Shown: positions 50,807-60,965 of the stretch, piece by piece
Layout of the letters: the number at the start of each line of letters is the position of its first letter
Position numbering within the stretch: the stretch's first letter is position 1
NCBI GenBank assembly: GCA_025331125.1
Contig: JAOALB010000200.1
Location: 1-64,000 of the forward strand
DNA length: 64,000 nucleotides
DNA from: Mycogone perniciosa
Taxonomy: Eukaryota; Ascomycota; Sordariomycetes; Hypocreales; Hypocreaceae
Reading direction: 5' to 3'
Notes under the pieces: generated by a model
What the model was told of the DNA's origin: nothing
Database searches by the model: none
What the model saw: the letters and a program-made list of their open reading frames with translations, nothing else
Program-made: the position numbers and the translations under genes

Positions 50807-52774
50807 TATAATATATTATTTTCATTGTTTTAATTCTAAAATAAAAAAGTAATATTTATATTTATTATAACTATATAAAGTTAAATAATATTATTGTTAA
50901 GGATTTATATTTATTGTTATTAAAATAAAAAGCTTTTAATACTTAAACTTATATTAAAGTATATATAATATTTAATATTGTTACCAAAGTTTCATAAAAT
51001 ATTAAAAGAAATATATAAAAACTACTATTAATTATAAAATCTAACTACTTTAAAATATTAATTATATATTTTAGTTTATATAATATACATATTATACTTT
51101 AAGATTTATATTAACTATACTTTCTATAACGATTTTAATTATCTTTATGTTCTATACTTGAATAATATCTTTCTTATTTCTTTAAATTAAGAAATATATT
51201 AGCAATATATTTATTTAATAATAGTTTAAGTTTAAAAGATTAGCCTTTAAATTAATAATGGTTAATATAAATTGAAAATAAGTATAATAAAATCCTTTAA
51301 TTTAATTATTACTGTAAAAAGGCTATAAATAAAATTTAAAAAAGTTAATACTATATTTAATTTAAAATTGCTTAAAATAAATAAATATTTTGAAATGTTT
51401 TATAATTTTATAAACCTTTATTATAATATTATTTCAAGACACTTTAAAATAACTATATTGTTAAATAAACTTTGAAAATAAGTAATTATATATTTAAGAA
51501 AAAGATAATATAAAACTTTAAAATAACGTTCATATTAATTTTATTAAATTATAATAAAGAAATAATATTTGAAATACATACTTTTAATAAACTATTTAAT
51601 AATCTTATTTTATATTATAGTATATAAATTTAATCAAAACTTTAAAAATAACCTTTAAAGTAATTAAAAGTTATATTACAATAATTAATAGGTTTTTATA
51701 TAAAAGGCAATACTTAAATTAAAGAAGTTTATATAAATATAAAATAATATTAATAAACCTTTGTTAATTTCTATTACAATAAAATAAACTTTCAACTTTT
51801 ATTAATTAAAGCTATAATAAATAAAATTATATTTAAAACTATAAATATATATTTCTTTTATTCATTATAATTATAACTTTTATTTAAAAACAAAGGCTTT
51901 ATAGCTTTATTTATTTAACCTTCCTATAAGAAAAAGTTGTTTTATATTTATATTATTATTAATTGGTTTAAATATATTATAATATAATAAAAGGCTTTTG
52001 TTAAAAGCTTATTAAAAATATAAAAGAAATATAAATATATAAATAAAGGTATTATTAATTTATATTATTAAAAAAAAGGTCTTTATTAAAATATAGAATA
52101 TATAAGATTAAGTAATTAATAGAATAGTAAAATAATATATAAGTAAAAGCTTATATAATAGAGAAGGTATATTTCTATATATACTATTAGTTTCTTAAAG
52201 AGTATTAATTTTTTCTGTAATTTAAAATATTTACTTTACTATATTTTCTATGAAAGGAATTAATAAAGTTAAATTAAAGAATACTTAAAGTAAAATATTA
52301 AAAGAAAGATAATATAAATAAAGTATAACTAAAGTATAAAAAAAGTATAAAAAGAGGTAAAGTTTAAGGTATGTTAAAAGTATAATAATAATAGATTATA
52401 TAGCTTTATTAAATATAAATACTATACTATTATATAGTAACTGGTTAAAGATTTATAAAGTTAAAAAAAAGGTAATATAAAGCCTTTATATAAAATACCT
52501 ATTAAAGTGAAATTTACTATAATAAATATTAAGAAGAATTATAAAAAAAGAAAAAAAGGAAATAGTTAAAAAGAAACTAAAGCCTATAAAGTATCAACTA
52601 AAGACTATATTATATTAAAGCCTATAACTAACTATATATTCTTAATAATAAAAAGCAATATAATTTACTTTACTTACCTTTACATTAAAAGTAGTAAAAT
52701 AAACTACTTAAAATTTTAATTTATATAAACAATATAATTATTTATCGTTAAATAGTACAATAAAAAATAGGTAC

Positions 52775-52946
52775 CATTATAATATTAATTATAATACAAT
52801 ATTAATACTTTATTATATAAACTCGAGTTATTTAACTAGGCTTTAATATATTCTTTACTATAGCTTTTTATAAAGCTTTAAAGCTTTTATACTTTTTATA
52901 ATATAACAAAAATATTTATTTTAACCTATCTTTCTATACTATAATA
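52775..52946 (+). repeat. 3' LTR of gypsy B1
   Basis: 172 bp, aligning with 59434-59605 through actataata. The right flank (tatatatataagtataatccttg) again looks like E-repeat sequence. Confidence 0.78.
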
Positions 52947-53882
52947 ATTATATATATATAAGTATAATCCTTGTTTCTTTTATTATCTATTTATTTTAAT
53001 TTTCCTTTATATTTACTTTATATCTATTTAAATTATATATCCTTTTTATATTTCATATAAAATATTACTATAAATAAATAATAATAAAGAAACAAATACT
53101 TTCAGGAATATAATATATATATAATTAAACAAATATTATTATTATTTGAAAATTTATAATAATCTACTTAAACTTCTTATATATTAAATATTAATATATA
53201 TATAACTAGTCTTTTATTTATTTTTATATATTTACTTTAAACTTTTATTATTGACCTTATTTACTAAAACTCTTTATTATATAATATTAAAATTATATTA
53301 CTTTATTTTATATTTATCCTTAATATCTTTACTTATGTAAACCTATAAAGCTTAGCTTTTATATTAAAATATATCCTAAATTATTATAAAGATATATTTT
53401 TATTTTCCATTTATATTATCTAACTATTAAAGACTATTTGTAAGTTAGATATGTTAATTCAAGGGCTATAAGCGTTAGGAAAAGTAAAGGAGGTTAATAA
53501 GCAGTTATATAAAAGGAAAATCAATACTAATAAGCAGGTAATATACCAGGAATCAGTAGCTAGGTATAGTAGCAGTAGTCTATTAATCTTTCAAGTTTTA
53601 TATCTTTACAGACTATCGTTGCTTTTTATATATATCTTCCAGCCTATATAATATAAAGAAAGCTCCAGAACTTCCAGTCTCCTAACATTACCTTAAAGTT
53701 GGTAATAGTATAAAGGAAAGCAATTTTATTGTTATATTTACTAGTATCTGTTTAATGTTGAATTTAAAGCAGCCAGTTAATGTTGAATTTACTAGTACGT
53801 ACACTCATAACAGTGATTCCACCCAGAGGCTCTTATAGGAAGCATCCCTACCTCTATACCAGCCCCCGACATATTTTGCTGT
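52947..53882. other. AT-rich DNA grading into island 2, no gene
   Basis: 52947-53440 is RIP-type AT-rich DNA with an E-like start. 53440-53882 has more normal composition and holds a 15-bp direct repeat (ttaatgttgaattta, about 53752 and 53779). No coding frame. Confidence 0.6.
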
Positions 53883-54494
53883 CTAGTATTCGTTGAAATC
53901 AATCGAAACCTCCCTTTCACACCAATCCATATACTTCATTTTGAGATCGTCGGGCATGCCTAGGTCTCGCACCCTCAACTCGTTGCCGGCGCTAAATAGC
54001 TGGACCTCGACAAGTGCACCCAATATCGACCCAGCTTGCCTGAATTGTCCAGCTGCGCCCGCCATGTGTTGGGGTACACCACCACTCTGAGAATGACGAG
54101 CAGCGTTCATCAAGTCCAGGACTTCTTGGACCGCTGTAGCGTCAGCCGTGGCATGAGGTGCCGGCTCGATGGCGATAACCAGCCGAATGCGTCCTCCCTG
54201 GGCTGATCTTGTGATGGTTACCGAGTTCCTGAATCGGCCATCACCATTTTGACCGCTTGCAACGTCACGACGTGCTTGGCTATAAGCCTGATCCCAGAGT
54301 TGGTTATAGTCCTGTCGCTGCACCGTAGAGACTGAGACGCATGCGCCGTCGCCATGGTCGACCGGTCCCAGTAGTGTCCGCTTTGCGATCGCGCCCCGGC
54401 CATGGTCCTTCACCAAGACAGTGGACGAGGCTAACGAGGAGAGTAGTACGGCAGTTTTGAGAACACTGACGACACTCATTGTGATAGAAACCAT
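53883..54494 (-). CDS. Small secreted protein, unknown function
   Basis: Intact 203-codon intronless frame of normal composition. A hydrophobic N terminus (about residues 7-24, KTAVLLSSLASS) is a clear signal peptide. Lys38-Arg39 in AIAKRT could be a Kex2-type cleavage site, which would release a mature part of about 164 residues beginning TLLG. Only two cysteines remain after the signal (52 and 192), near the two ends of the mature part, so one disulfide could close it. The middle mixes beta-like stretches (SVTITRS, IRLVIAIE, LVEVQLFS) with a short helix (VQEVLDLMNAA). I recognise no family and no catalytic motif. The ATG at 54494 is favoured since the signal peptide follows at once; Met6 is an alternative. 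Its place beside RIP-mutated repeats suggests, but does not show, an effector-like role. Confidence 0.82.
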   Translation of the reverse strand: MVSITMSVVSVLKTAVLLSSLASSTVLVKDHGRGAIAKRTLLGPVDHGDGACVSVSTVQRQDYNQLWDQAYSQARRDVASGQNGDGRFRNSVTITRSAQGGRIRLVIAIEPAPHATADATAVQEVLDLMNAARHSQSGGVPQHMAGAAGQFRQAGSILGALVEVQLFSAGNELRVRDLGMPDDLKMKYMDWCEREVSIDFNEY

Positions 54495-55034
54495 TTTGCG
54501 AAGCGTTGCGTGGTTGTATAACTTTGAATGGTTGTTGCGGTGTGTGAGAGTTAGAGGGCAACGTTAGGTGGCAGAATAAATGAGTAATTGAGTTTATCGA
54601 TGTAGGAGCTTTCATAAAAAAAGAGTGCAATTCGCCTGTGATGCAACTTATTAGAGCAAATCGGAATGTGGAAAGCCATGCCTTTTATACTTGACAATTA
54701 AGGGGTATAAGCAAGACAGCCATTTTTGTTGAATTGCTGTGCTGACCAACCAAGATGTAACCATGAATCTAGTATCTGATAGGGCTTCTAAATTAGTTGA
54801 GCCAAAACTAACCTTTCTGTTCTCTCTCTTCTTTCTGAGGGTCCTGGGCTCTCCTGTCTTTCAGGTGGGCCTACACTCCGCAAATCATACAAGTACTTTT
54901 GTTTGAACTATTTCGCTCCCCGTCTATCCTATTATCGGTGTAAGATTTTGGCAAGTTTAGTCCTTTACAGTTATTCAATATCCACTGGTCATAAAATAAA
55001 TGTATAGTTTAACTGAGCCCCTTACAGGGATCAA
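54495..55034. other. Upstream intergenic region of the secreted protein gene
   Basis: Normal-composition DNA with pyrimidine-rich runs (tctctctcttctttc near 54820). Open frames here overlap the real gene or are short. Nothing else is seen besides the TATA candidate. Confidence 0.6.
54682..54689 (-). promoter_or_regulatory. TATA box candidate for the small secreted protein
   Basis: TATAAAAG on the minus strand, 188 bp upstream of the ATG at 54494. It is the best match to a fungal TATA element in the upstream region. Confidence 0.5.
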
Positions 55035-55200
55035 AGCTAACCCCCTTGCCAGGTACTAAAGTACTGCAACCTAGTTAATTAACCTTGATTAACTTATTAG
55101 CTTAACTTACTTTAACTAATTAAAGAAAAGTCAAATTAATAGGTTAATAAAGGTTAATTAACTAGGTTATAGTACTTTAGTACTAAGTGGAGGGTTAGCT
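55035..55200. mobile_element. MITE-like inverted-repeat element, 166 bp
   Basis: Terminal inverted repeats of about 58 bp, with roughly ten mismatches, start agctaaccc and share tactaaagtact and aacctagttaattaacct. They surround about 50 bp of spacer. There is no coding capacity. A target duplication is not evident, so the superfamily cannot be named. Confidence 0.85.
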
Positions 55201-55299
55201 ATTATCCTTATAAATGCTTACTTAAATAAAATACCTAATAGAATTTCGTTATTTTTTGTTTTTATATATAGTATAAATAGGTTAGACTATATAGTTAAT

Positions 55300-55700
55300 A
55301 TTACTATATAAATATAGTTTCTATGGACCTAACTTACTTTTATTAACTAAAGTAAACCTAATATATAATTTGAATATATTACTGCTAAGTTAACTTTACT
55401 ATCTATCTATACTTGCTAAAAATTAAATTTATTTCGATTAATAAACCTAATGCTAAAATCTAACTTAAATACAGTAACGCCCCATTAATATTACTATACA
55501 ACTACAGTTTCTAAATACTTGAGTTATTTTTGTTAACTTAAGCTAAAATCTGACTTTGATGTCACAGCGCCTAGTTAGCTTTTAGCATTTAAATATATTT
55601 TCTAAATACTTAAGTTATTCCTATAAAGACAACTACAGTAAAATCTTACCTTAATGTAATAATAGCTAGTTAGTATTACTATATAAATGCAGTTTATAGT
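55300..55700. repeat. Degenerate tandem repeat, period about 94 bp
   Basis: The block attactata.aa.tacagtttct recurs near 55301, 55489, 55588 (as catttaaatatattttct) and 55675. Between them recurs taaaatctaactt/taaaatctgactt/taaaatcttacctt (55456, 55542, 55639). The spacing of about 94 bp, or twice that, implies four diverged units. Confidence 0.6.
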
Positions 55701-55735
55701 ATATACATATACACACACATACATATATATATATA
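55691..55735. repeat. TA/CA dinucleotide microsatellite
   Basis: Alternating ta/ca repeats (tatacatatacacacacatac, then (ta)n). Simple sequence only. Confidence 0.9.
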
Positions 55736-55739
55736 TAAA

Positions 55740-56405
55740 TACTTATAATATAGCAATAATTATTCTATAGTATATTAATAACTGCAGGACAATTAAATAA
55801 ACAGCTTTTTGTTTTTTAACAATATAGAAATCGCAGCTTTTTAAATATACAATAACAACCAAATAAAACAGATCTTGAGACTATAGTTAATATAGATTTA
55901 AAGGATTCAGTAATTATTACAGTATTGTTAATAATTTCAGTATTGCACAATTGAGAAATATGCTTCGGATCTATTGCCGAGTTTAACACTAAGTCTATGG
56001 AACTACCATAAAATCTCTAGCTATAAGTGAGACCTAATAGCTGACATCAGCGAAACGGTTTAGTGTGGCGGCAAGATTCAGGGCTATTGACGGTGACTCT
56101 GCAGGGACCTTTTGTAGTGCGCTAAATTGCCGATCATCCACCATTTACTTGCAGTTTTCTATAGAAAACAATCCACTCTTTCTATACTATCTTATATCAT
56201 TGCACCGCCACCCTAGAACTATCCACTCGATTGTCTAGACCATCTTAGCCCTAAACGGTAACCATTGCATAGATAACCTTAACAGATGATCCGTATCATA
56301 AGTTGACGTATGTACACGCGTATGAGCTAGCATTGACTAAAGTCAACGTTTGACTCTGGCTCCCAAAACGTGCGCGGGGTGGGAAGAATAGTAGTAATAG
56401 TATAA
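55740..56405. other. Island 2 intergenic DNA, no gene
   Basis: Mixed composition with no open frame of note on either strand. A small palindrome, ttgactaaagtcaa (about 56334-56347), lies in a cluster of ttgac/gtcaa motifs. Nothing else is recognised. Confidence 0.6.
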
Positions 56406-56543
56406 GCCGCAAGGATCACAAACATTAGTTCTGTACAAGACCCACATCACGGTTTTATATAGAAATACATATCTGTGTTATTGTCTAATCAAAAAATCAA
56501 GATATAGGTCTTGTACTGAACTAACTTTTGTGATCCTTGCGGC
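56406..56543. mobile_element. MITE-like inverted-repeat element, 138 bp
   Basis: Inverted repeats of about 37 bp, beginning gccgcaaggatcacaaa and ending with the complement ttgtgatccttgcggc, around about 65 bp of spacer. It is inserted in an AGT-rich microsatellite. It is not RIP-mutated, which may reflect its short length or few copies. Confidence 0.88.
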
Positions 56544-56545
56544 AT

Positions 56546-56570
56546 ATAGTAGTAGTAGTAGTAGTAGTGA
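56546..56570. repeat. (TAG)n microsatellite
   Basis: About eight tag units directly right of the 138-bp inverted-repeat element. Similar agt units lie on its left (56389-56403), so the element split the tract. Confidence 0.92.
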
Positions 56571-56744
56571 TATTTAACGTCCGCCGCAACACGGCCGATC
56601 TACTATTGGGGCAAATGAAGTGCTAGGCTAACGGTTAATTTCAGCTTTTGTGAGACCACAAATCCAGCAAAAGTAAAGCTCCATATAATATGCGTACATA
56701 AGTAACCTTGTATATTATGTGACAGCTTTATAGGGAAGCTAAGC

Positions 56745-58109
56745 TAAAGCCCAGGACCCTCGATAATTACCATACTCCCAGCTCGGACAGGAACTTCATC
56801 CAGCTTTTCTGGGTGGCTTGTTCACATGATGAAAATATGAGCCTGATGGGAGCCACAACCTTCCATAGGATTTAACAATCCCGCAAGTGTTGCTTTGTTT
56901 TTATTGTCGAGAACGTCATCTTTTTAATCTAGGTTCGCATATTGATTGCACTTTACCCCACAAGCATCAATATCTGTCAAGAACAAGGGGTAATACGGAG
57001 GAGTGTGAAAGAGTCTGAGAGGAGAATAGCAGCAGGCACGCAGGTAGGTAGCAGTTGGGGTCTAGGAGGTGACTGTATTGATTCCTGACCTTCCTCTAAA
57101 AGAAAGCGATTCCGCTCTCTCTTATACCCAGCTAGTCCAATGCGAGGGACCGGCTCCCTTCTAGTCATCCATCTAGTCATCTTGTCTCACAGCGCGCCTT
57201 CTTTACGTTATCCTGCATTTGTCTCATAGCACAGCCTCCTTTGTGTTCCACTTGTCTCATAACAGGCTCTCCTTGCGTTTTCCTCTTTATCCCTCTTTGG
57301 CTCATGACAATATCTACCAATACTACAACGCATGTTGCTGGGAGTTCCGAAAAGAGAACCTGAAGTTTTTCGTTGGATACTGCAGAGAGCTGAATCATAC
57401 ATAACCCAAGGCCACATCCTCCATCCAAAGTAGCTGCAAGACTGGTTTTCCCAGCTCTAGGGGCCGTACGACACGTACCCTCGATTATACAGAATTTCAC
57501 GATAATTGTAGAACTCCTTTGTTCTGGGTGGAAGGCAGTTGAGCACATCAGCTGAGACTTCTTTTTGACACTATCGTTGAGCACCACAGTACGTAACATT
57601 TTTCTGTGCTGTCGTGCTCTAATTCCTCAAATATTCCAAGCTCAATCGCCAGACCGCGGGTGGTATATGAAAGTTGTTTTTCGATTTCTCATCCTCATTT
57701 CACCGAGTTGCTGCATTAAGCAACTTCAGCATTATTTACGGAAAGTACACGCCCACTGGTACCCTAGTTATCTAGGTGTTCCAGGGAACGAAATAAGTGA
57801 AAAGTAAGTCAAGGTGAGAGAGGCCCTTCCGGAACCAGACGACTCAATCTTCACACTTGTGGCCATGAAGTGCCGCTCCGGCGAACAACCTGAAGTTGAA
57901 CGAACAAAGGAGTATAAGTAGAGTCGCAATAATGGGAAGCCAGACGAAGCGGAGTTCCAGAGGGTGTTGAAGTCGTTAAGTAAGTATGATGACGAGATGA
58001 GGAAACCGACAAAGTAGGCAATCGAGCAAAGTAGTACTATTAGCAAACAGGAAAAGTGTGATACATAAGGCGTAATTGGTCGATAGCAATTACGGCGTCG
58101 TTTTTGCAC
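56745..58109 (-). pseudogene. BCS1-like AAA+ ATPase pseudogene
   Basis: Minus-strand relic of a BCS1-type AAA+ protein (BCS1 proper is an inner-membrane mitochondrial chaperone; many fungal paralogs have unknown roles). 58109-57768: N-terminal segment with a hydrophobic stretch (LLIVLLCSIAYFVGFLI), as in BCS1 N-termini. 57600-57470: LRTVVLNDSVKK, then in another frame PPRTKEFYNYRE and NRGYVSYGP. 57466-57445: damaged Walker A, with GP, a stop, then RAGKTSLA in a different frame (about 2 nt lost). 57440-57310: QLSAVSNEKLQVLF and Walker B-like VVVLVDI. 56968-56776: DIDACG, a stop, ATLAGLLNPMEG, IFIM-stop-TSHPEKLDE and VRAG (arginine-finger region). At least two frameshifts and several stops make it non-functional. 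A 332-bp segment separates the Walker B region from the rest. Confidence 0.8.
56976..57307. other. 332-bp segment splitting the AAA+ pseudogene
   Basis: Bounded by the 8-bp direct repeat caatatct (56968-56975 and 57308-57315), which falls in the Walker B coding region on both sides. It contains three to four imperfect copies of a 35-45-bp unit starting ttgtctca (57182-57290). It may be an insertion with an 8-bp target duplication, an expanded variable loop (BCS1 paralogs vary here) or an intron. Short open frames in it are not credible genes. Confidence 0.55.
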
Positions 58110-58221
58110 GACAAAAAGTCAATTCGAAATTACAGCTACAGGTAAGGGAGACACAACGAGAGTTCCAAGAGACCAAGGAAACTTCGACGCGTTTACGAAC
58201 GGCTAGAAGCTATCACCAATG
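58110..58221. other. Short DNA between AAA+ relic and element A2
   Basis: Normal-composition sequence that may hold the 5' end of the AAA+ pseudogene. Nothing more specific is seen. Confidence 0.4.
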
Positions 58222-59433
58222 TGTCACGACCCGACCATGTCAAAGACCAGCCAGGTTACAGGGACACGGGAGAATATCAGTTACACTAACCAATTAGTAG
58301 GAAGCAATCACTGCGCTAAAAGTAATAACTTAAACGCTTATTAGTTTAAAATATATAATTGTTTACTTAATTACTATATTATAGTATAGAAAGATAGGTT
58401 AAGGCAAATATTAACATTATATTATAGTTAATACTATAATAATACTACTTTTTATTTTATTATTTAATTATAAATAATATACTATTTATATATATAAAAG
58501 TTTAATAGAATTTATTTTAATACTTTAAATATAAAGTAAATAAACTATATTATAGAGCTTTTTAATATTAATAATGTATAATTTAATTAAAGGCTTTAAT
58601 AAAATATAGTTTATAATTTATACTTTATAAACTTTAATGTCTTTTTAGCTATTTCCTTTTTTTTCTTTTTTTTAATTTATTTTAATATTTATTATAGTAA
58701 ATTTAACTTTTTTAAGTTTTTTGTATAAAGGTTTTATATTATTTTCTTTTTTTATATTTAATTTTCAATTTTTTTAATTTAATACTATTAACTATCTTTT
58801 ACTTAAAACATAATAAAATAATTGTATTTAATTATAAAAAGAAATATAAAATTAAAGAGGCTTATAAATATAGTTTTATAATTATATAAGGTTTTATTAA
58901 TCTATATTTAATGTTGTAATTAATAAATAAATCTTTATCTTTAATTTATTAATAAAGGCCTTTTATATAATAATATAAATAAATAATACCTATTATATAT
59001 ATATATAATATATATATATTCTTTAAGACTTTAATAAAAGGCTTTAATTATATATTAATAAATTACAACTATAAATATAATTTTATAAACAGGATTACTA
59101 TCTAAAACTATCATTTAAAATTCTTAAAATTATAATAATTAAAATCATTTAAATATATTTACTATATATTCCCTTTATATATAAAACTAAATAAATTATA
59201 ATTATTTTATATACTTATTTAAATAGTTATAAATCAATTATATTTACTAAAACTATTTATTTTATAAAATTATAATTATATTAGTTTATTTAATATTACT
59301 GCTTAACCTTTTTATAAATATAAACCTATAAGCTTTAGTTTATCCTTTAGAAATTAGTTTAAATTTTTATATATTAATAACCTTTATTTAAAAGGCTATT
59401 AAAAACTTTAAGTAATATTTTAACAATATTTAC
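58222..59433 (+). mobile_element. Gypsy A2 5' end, LTR split by an insertion
   Basis: Starts TGTCACGACCCGACCATG, like the A1 LTR. The LTR matches at 58222 to about 58310 and about 59091-59371. Internal sequence follows from 59372 (tttatttaaaaggctattaaaaa, as A1 at 27752). The 780 bp between the LTR halves is unrelated AT-rich DNA. Near 58375-58432 it holds a minus-strand fragment like the family B LTR, and at 58910-59070 an imperfect inverted repeat. B2 interrupts the interior at 59434. The first 85 bp of the LTR are unmutated while everything after is RIP-degraded. Confidence 0.75.
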
Positions 59434-60699
59434 TGTTACGGCACCAACCATAACGCGATATTAACGCCCTGTCACGTAAGCTCCGGTTATATAACCAGGC
59501 CCTAATACGTTCCTAGCTATAGCTTTCTGTAAAGCCTTAAGGCTTCTTTACTCTCTATAGTATAACAATAATATTTGCCTTAACCTGCCTTCCTATACTA
59601 TAATAGTTTATACTATCCTTTAACTTAACTATACTATTCCAAGGCATTTACTTAACTAATTATAAACTTCTTTAAATTCTGCCTTTATTCCTAAACCTAT
59701 AATAACGCCTCTATAGCCTAGCTTTTACCCTTTAAATCTTATACCTATAAAAAACTAATTATAAGTAAAATAAATATAGATGCCCTAAACCTTGCCCTAT
59801 AACCTAACCTGGCCTAATAGACTATAGTCTTTGCTATAAAGCTAGCGCCTTTCCTTTTTCTCTTTAAAACCCTATAAAAATCTAACGTTAATAGCAACTA
59901 TATATATTTAAGAAACGCGATTATTAAAGACAATAACCTTTATTACTAGTTTTATCTTTTTAGTTAAATAATAAATAAAGGCCTAGTTTAATAAAAAAAT
60001 AAAAGTAAACCTTTAAATAAAAAGTCTTAAAATAAATAGCTGAAAACTATAACGTAAAAGTATAAATTAAAGCTTAAATTAAAACCTTAAATATAATTTT
60101 ACTGCTAAACCTTAAAAATAATAATTTATTTAACTGCTATTAAATTAAAAACTTTAAATAATTTAATAGTAAATAGAAAAATATTATTAAATACTAGTAA
60201 GAATATATTAACTAGCGCTCTTAAATTAATATTACCTTTATAAGTAATTAATTAATCTTTTTAATTAAATTTAAAAAGATTTTATATATTATAGGCCTTT
60301 TAAAAGGAAATATATATTAACTGTAATAAAAAAACTTTAATAATATTATTAAAAATTCTAATAACCCTACTTAATAGCATTAAAAGACTAATATAATAGT
60401 TTTTATTAATTTTAATAAATAATATAAAATAATCGATTTATTTTAAAAAGTATTATAGTCTTTTAATAACCTATATATATTAAATAGGCCTTTTTAAAAC
60501 TTTATAGTAAAGTTATTTATATTAAGCAGCAAATATAGTAAAACTGCGAAGTAAATAGTAAAGGCTTTAAAGATAAAAGTCTTTTAAAAACTTACTAATA
60601 CTATAAAGACTTAAGTAATTAAGCTAGATAAGTTTAACTTTATTAAACAATATTAACTCTACTAAACTATCTATAATAGGCTCTAGGAAGGCGCCTACT

Positions 60700-60965
60700 A
60701 TAATGCCCTATGCGCCGCCTAAATAGGCCAGCGTTAATAAAGCTATTAATAACAGCAGCAATATTACTAACGCCAGCAAAATAACCAAGCAAACAACTAA
60801 GCCGCCGCCCTAGCGCCAACCAGTAACCTAATACAGCTAAATACTATATATATTATACTACCTCGCCTTTAAATCTCTCGCAAAGAATATATTGCTAAAA
60901 GACTTTACTTTTACTGTAAAAAAGCAGGTTATAGCTTTAATAAATGCAATAAAAAAAAGCAGGCT
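60700..60965 (+). pseudogene. Gag C-terminal linker and zinc knuckle of B2
   Basis: 60700-60850 is unusually G/C-rich for this region and reads as a Gln/Asn/Ala-rich linker once TAA/TAG are taken as Gln. 60905-60960 reads YFYCKKAGYSFNKC, a CX2CX3GHX4C zinc knuckle in which the first Cys and the His are now Tyr. Confidence 0.65.

Larger units (their letters stand above)
47459..52946 (+). mobile_element. Gypsy element B1, heavily degraded
   Basis: LTRs 47459-47633 (175 bp) and 52775-52946 (172 bp) align with the LTR at 59434-59605. The interior is collinear with B2: 48000-48120 with 60000-60120, 50440-50520 with 62730-62800, and 51280-51480 with 63300-63490. It contains a solo C LTR (48153-48544) and an F repeat (50519-50806). 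It is more AT-rich than B2 and no domain is readable without B2 as guide. The flanking 5-mers aatat/attat do not match cleanly. Confidence 0.8.

Noticed and set aside
47454..52951. Target-site duplication for element B1
   Set aside because: The flanking 5-mers aatat and attat differ by a transversion, and the 3' LTR start is uncertain, so no duplication is claimed.
57565..57807. 80-codon plus-strand frame
   Set aside because: It is antisense to the AAA+ pseudogene, which has recognisable motifs; this frame has none.
58076..58297. 73-codon plus-strand frame
   Set aside because: It crosses the junction between the island and the A2 LTR, so it cannot be an ancestral gene.
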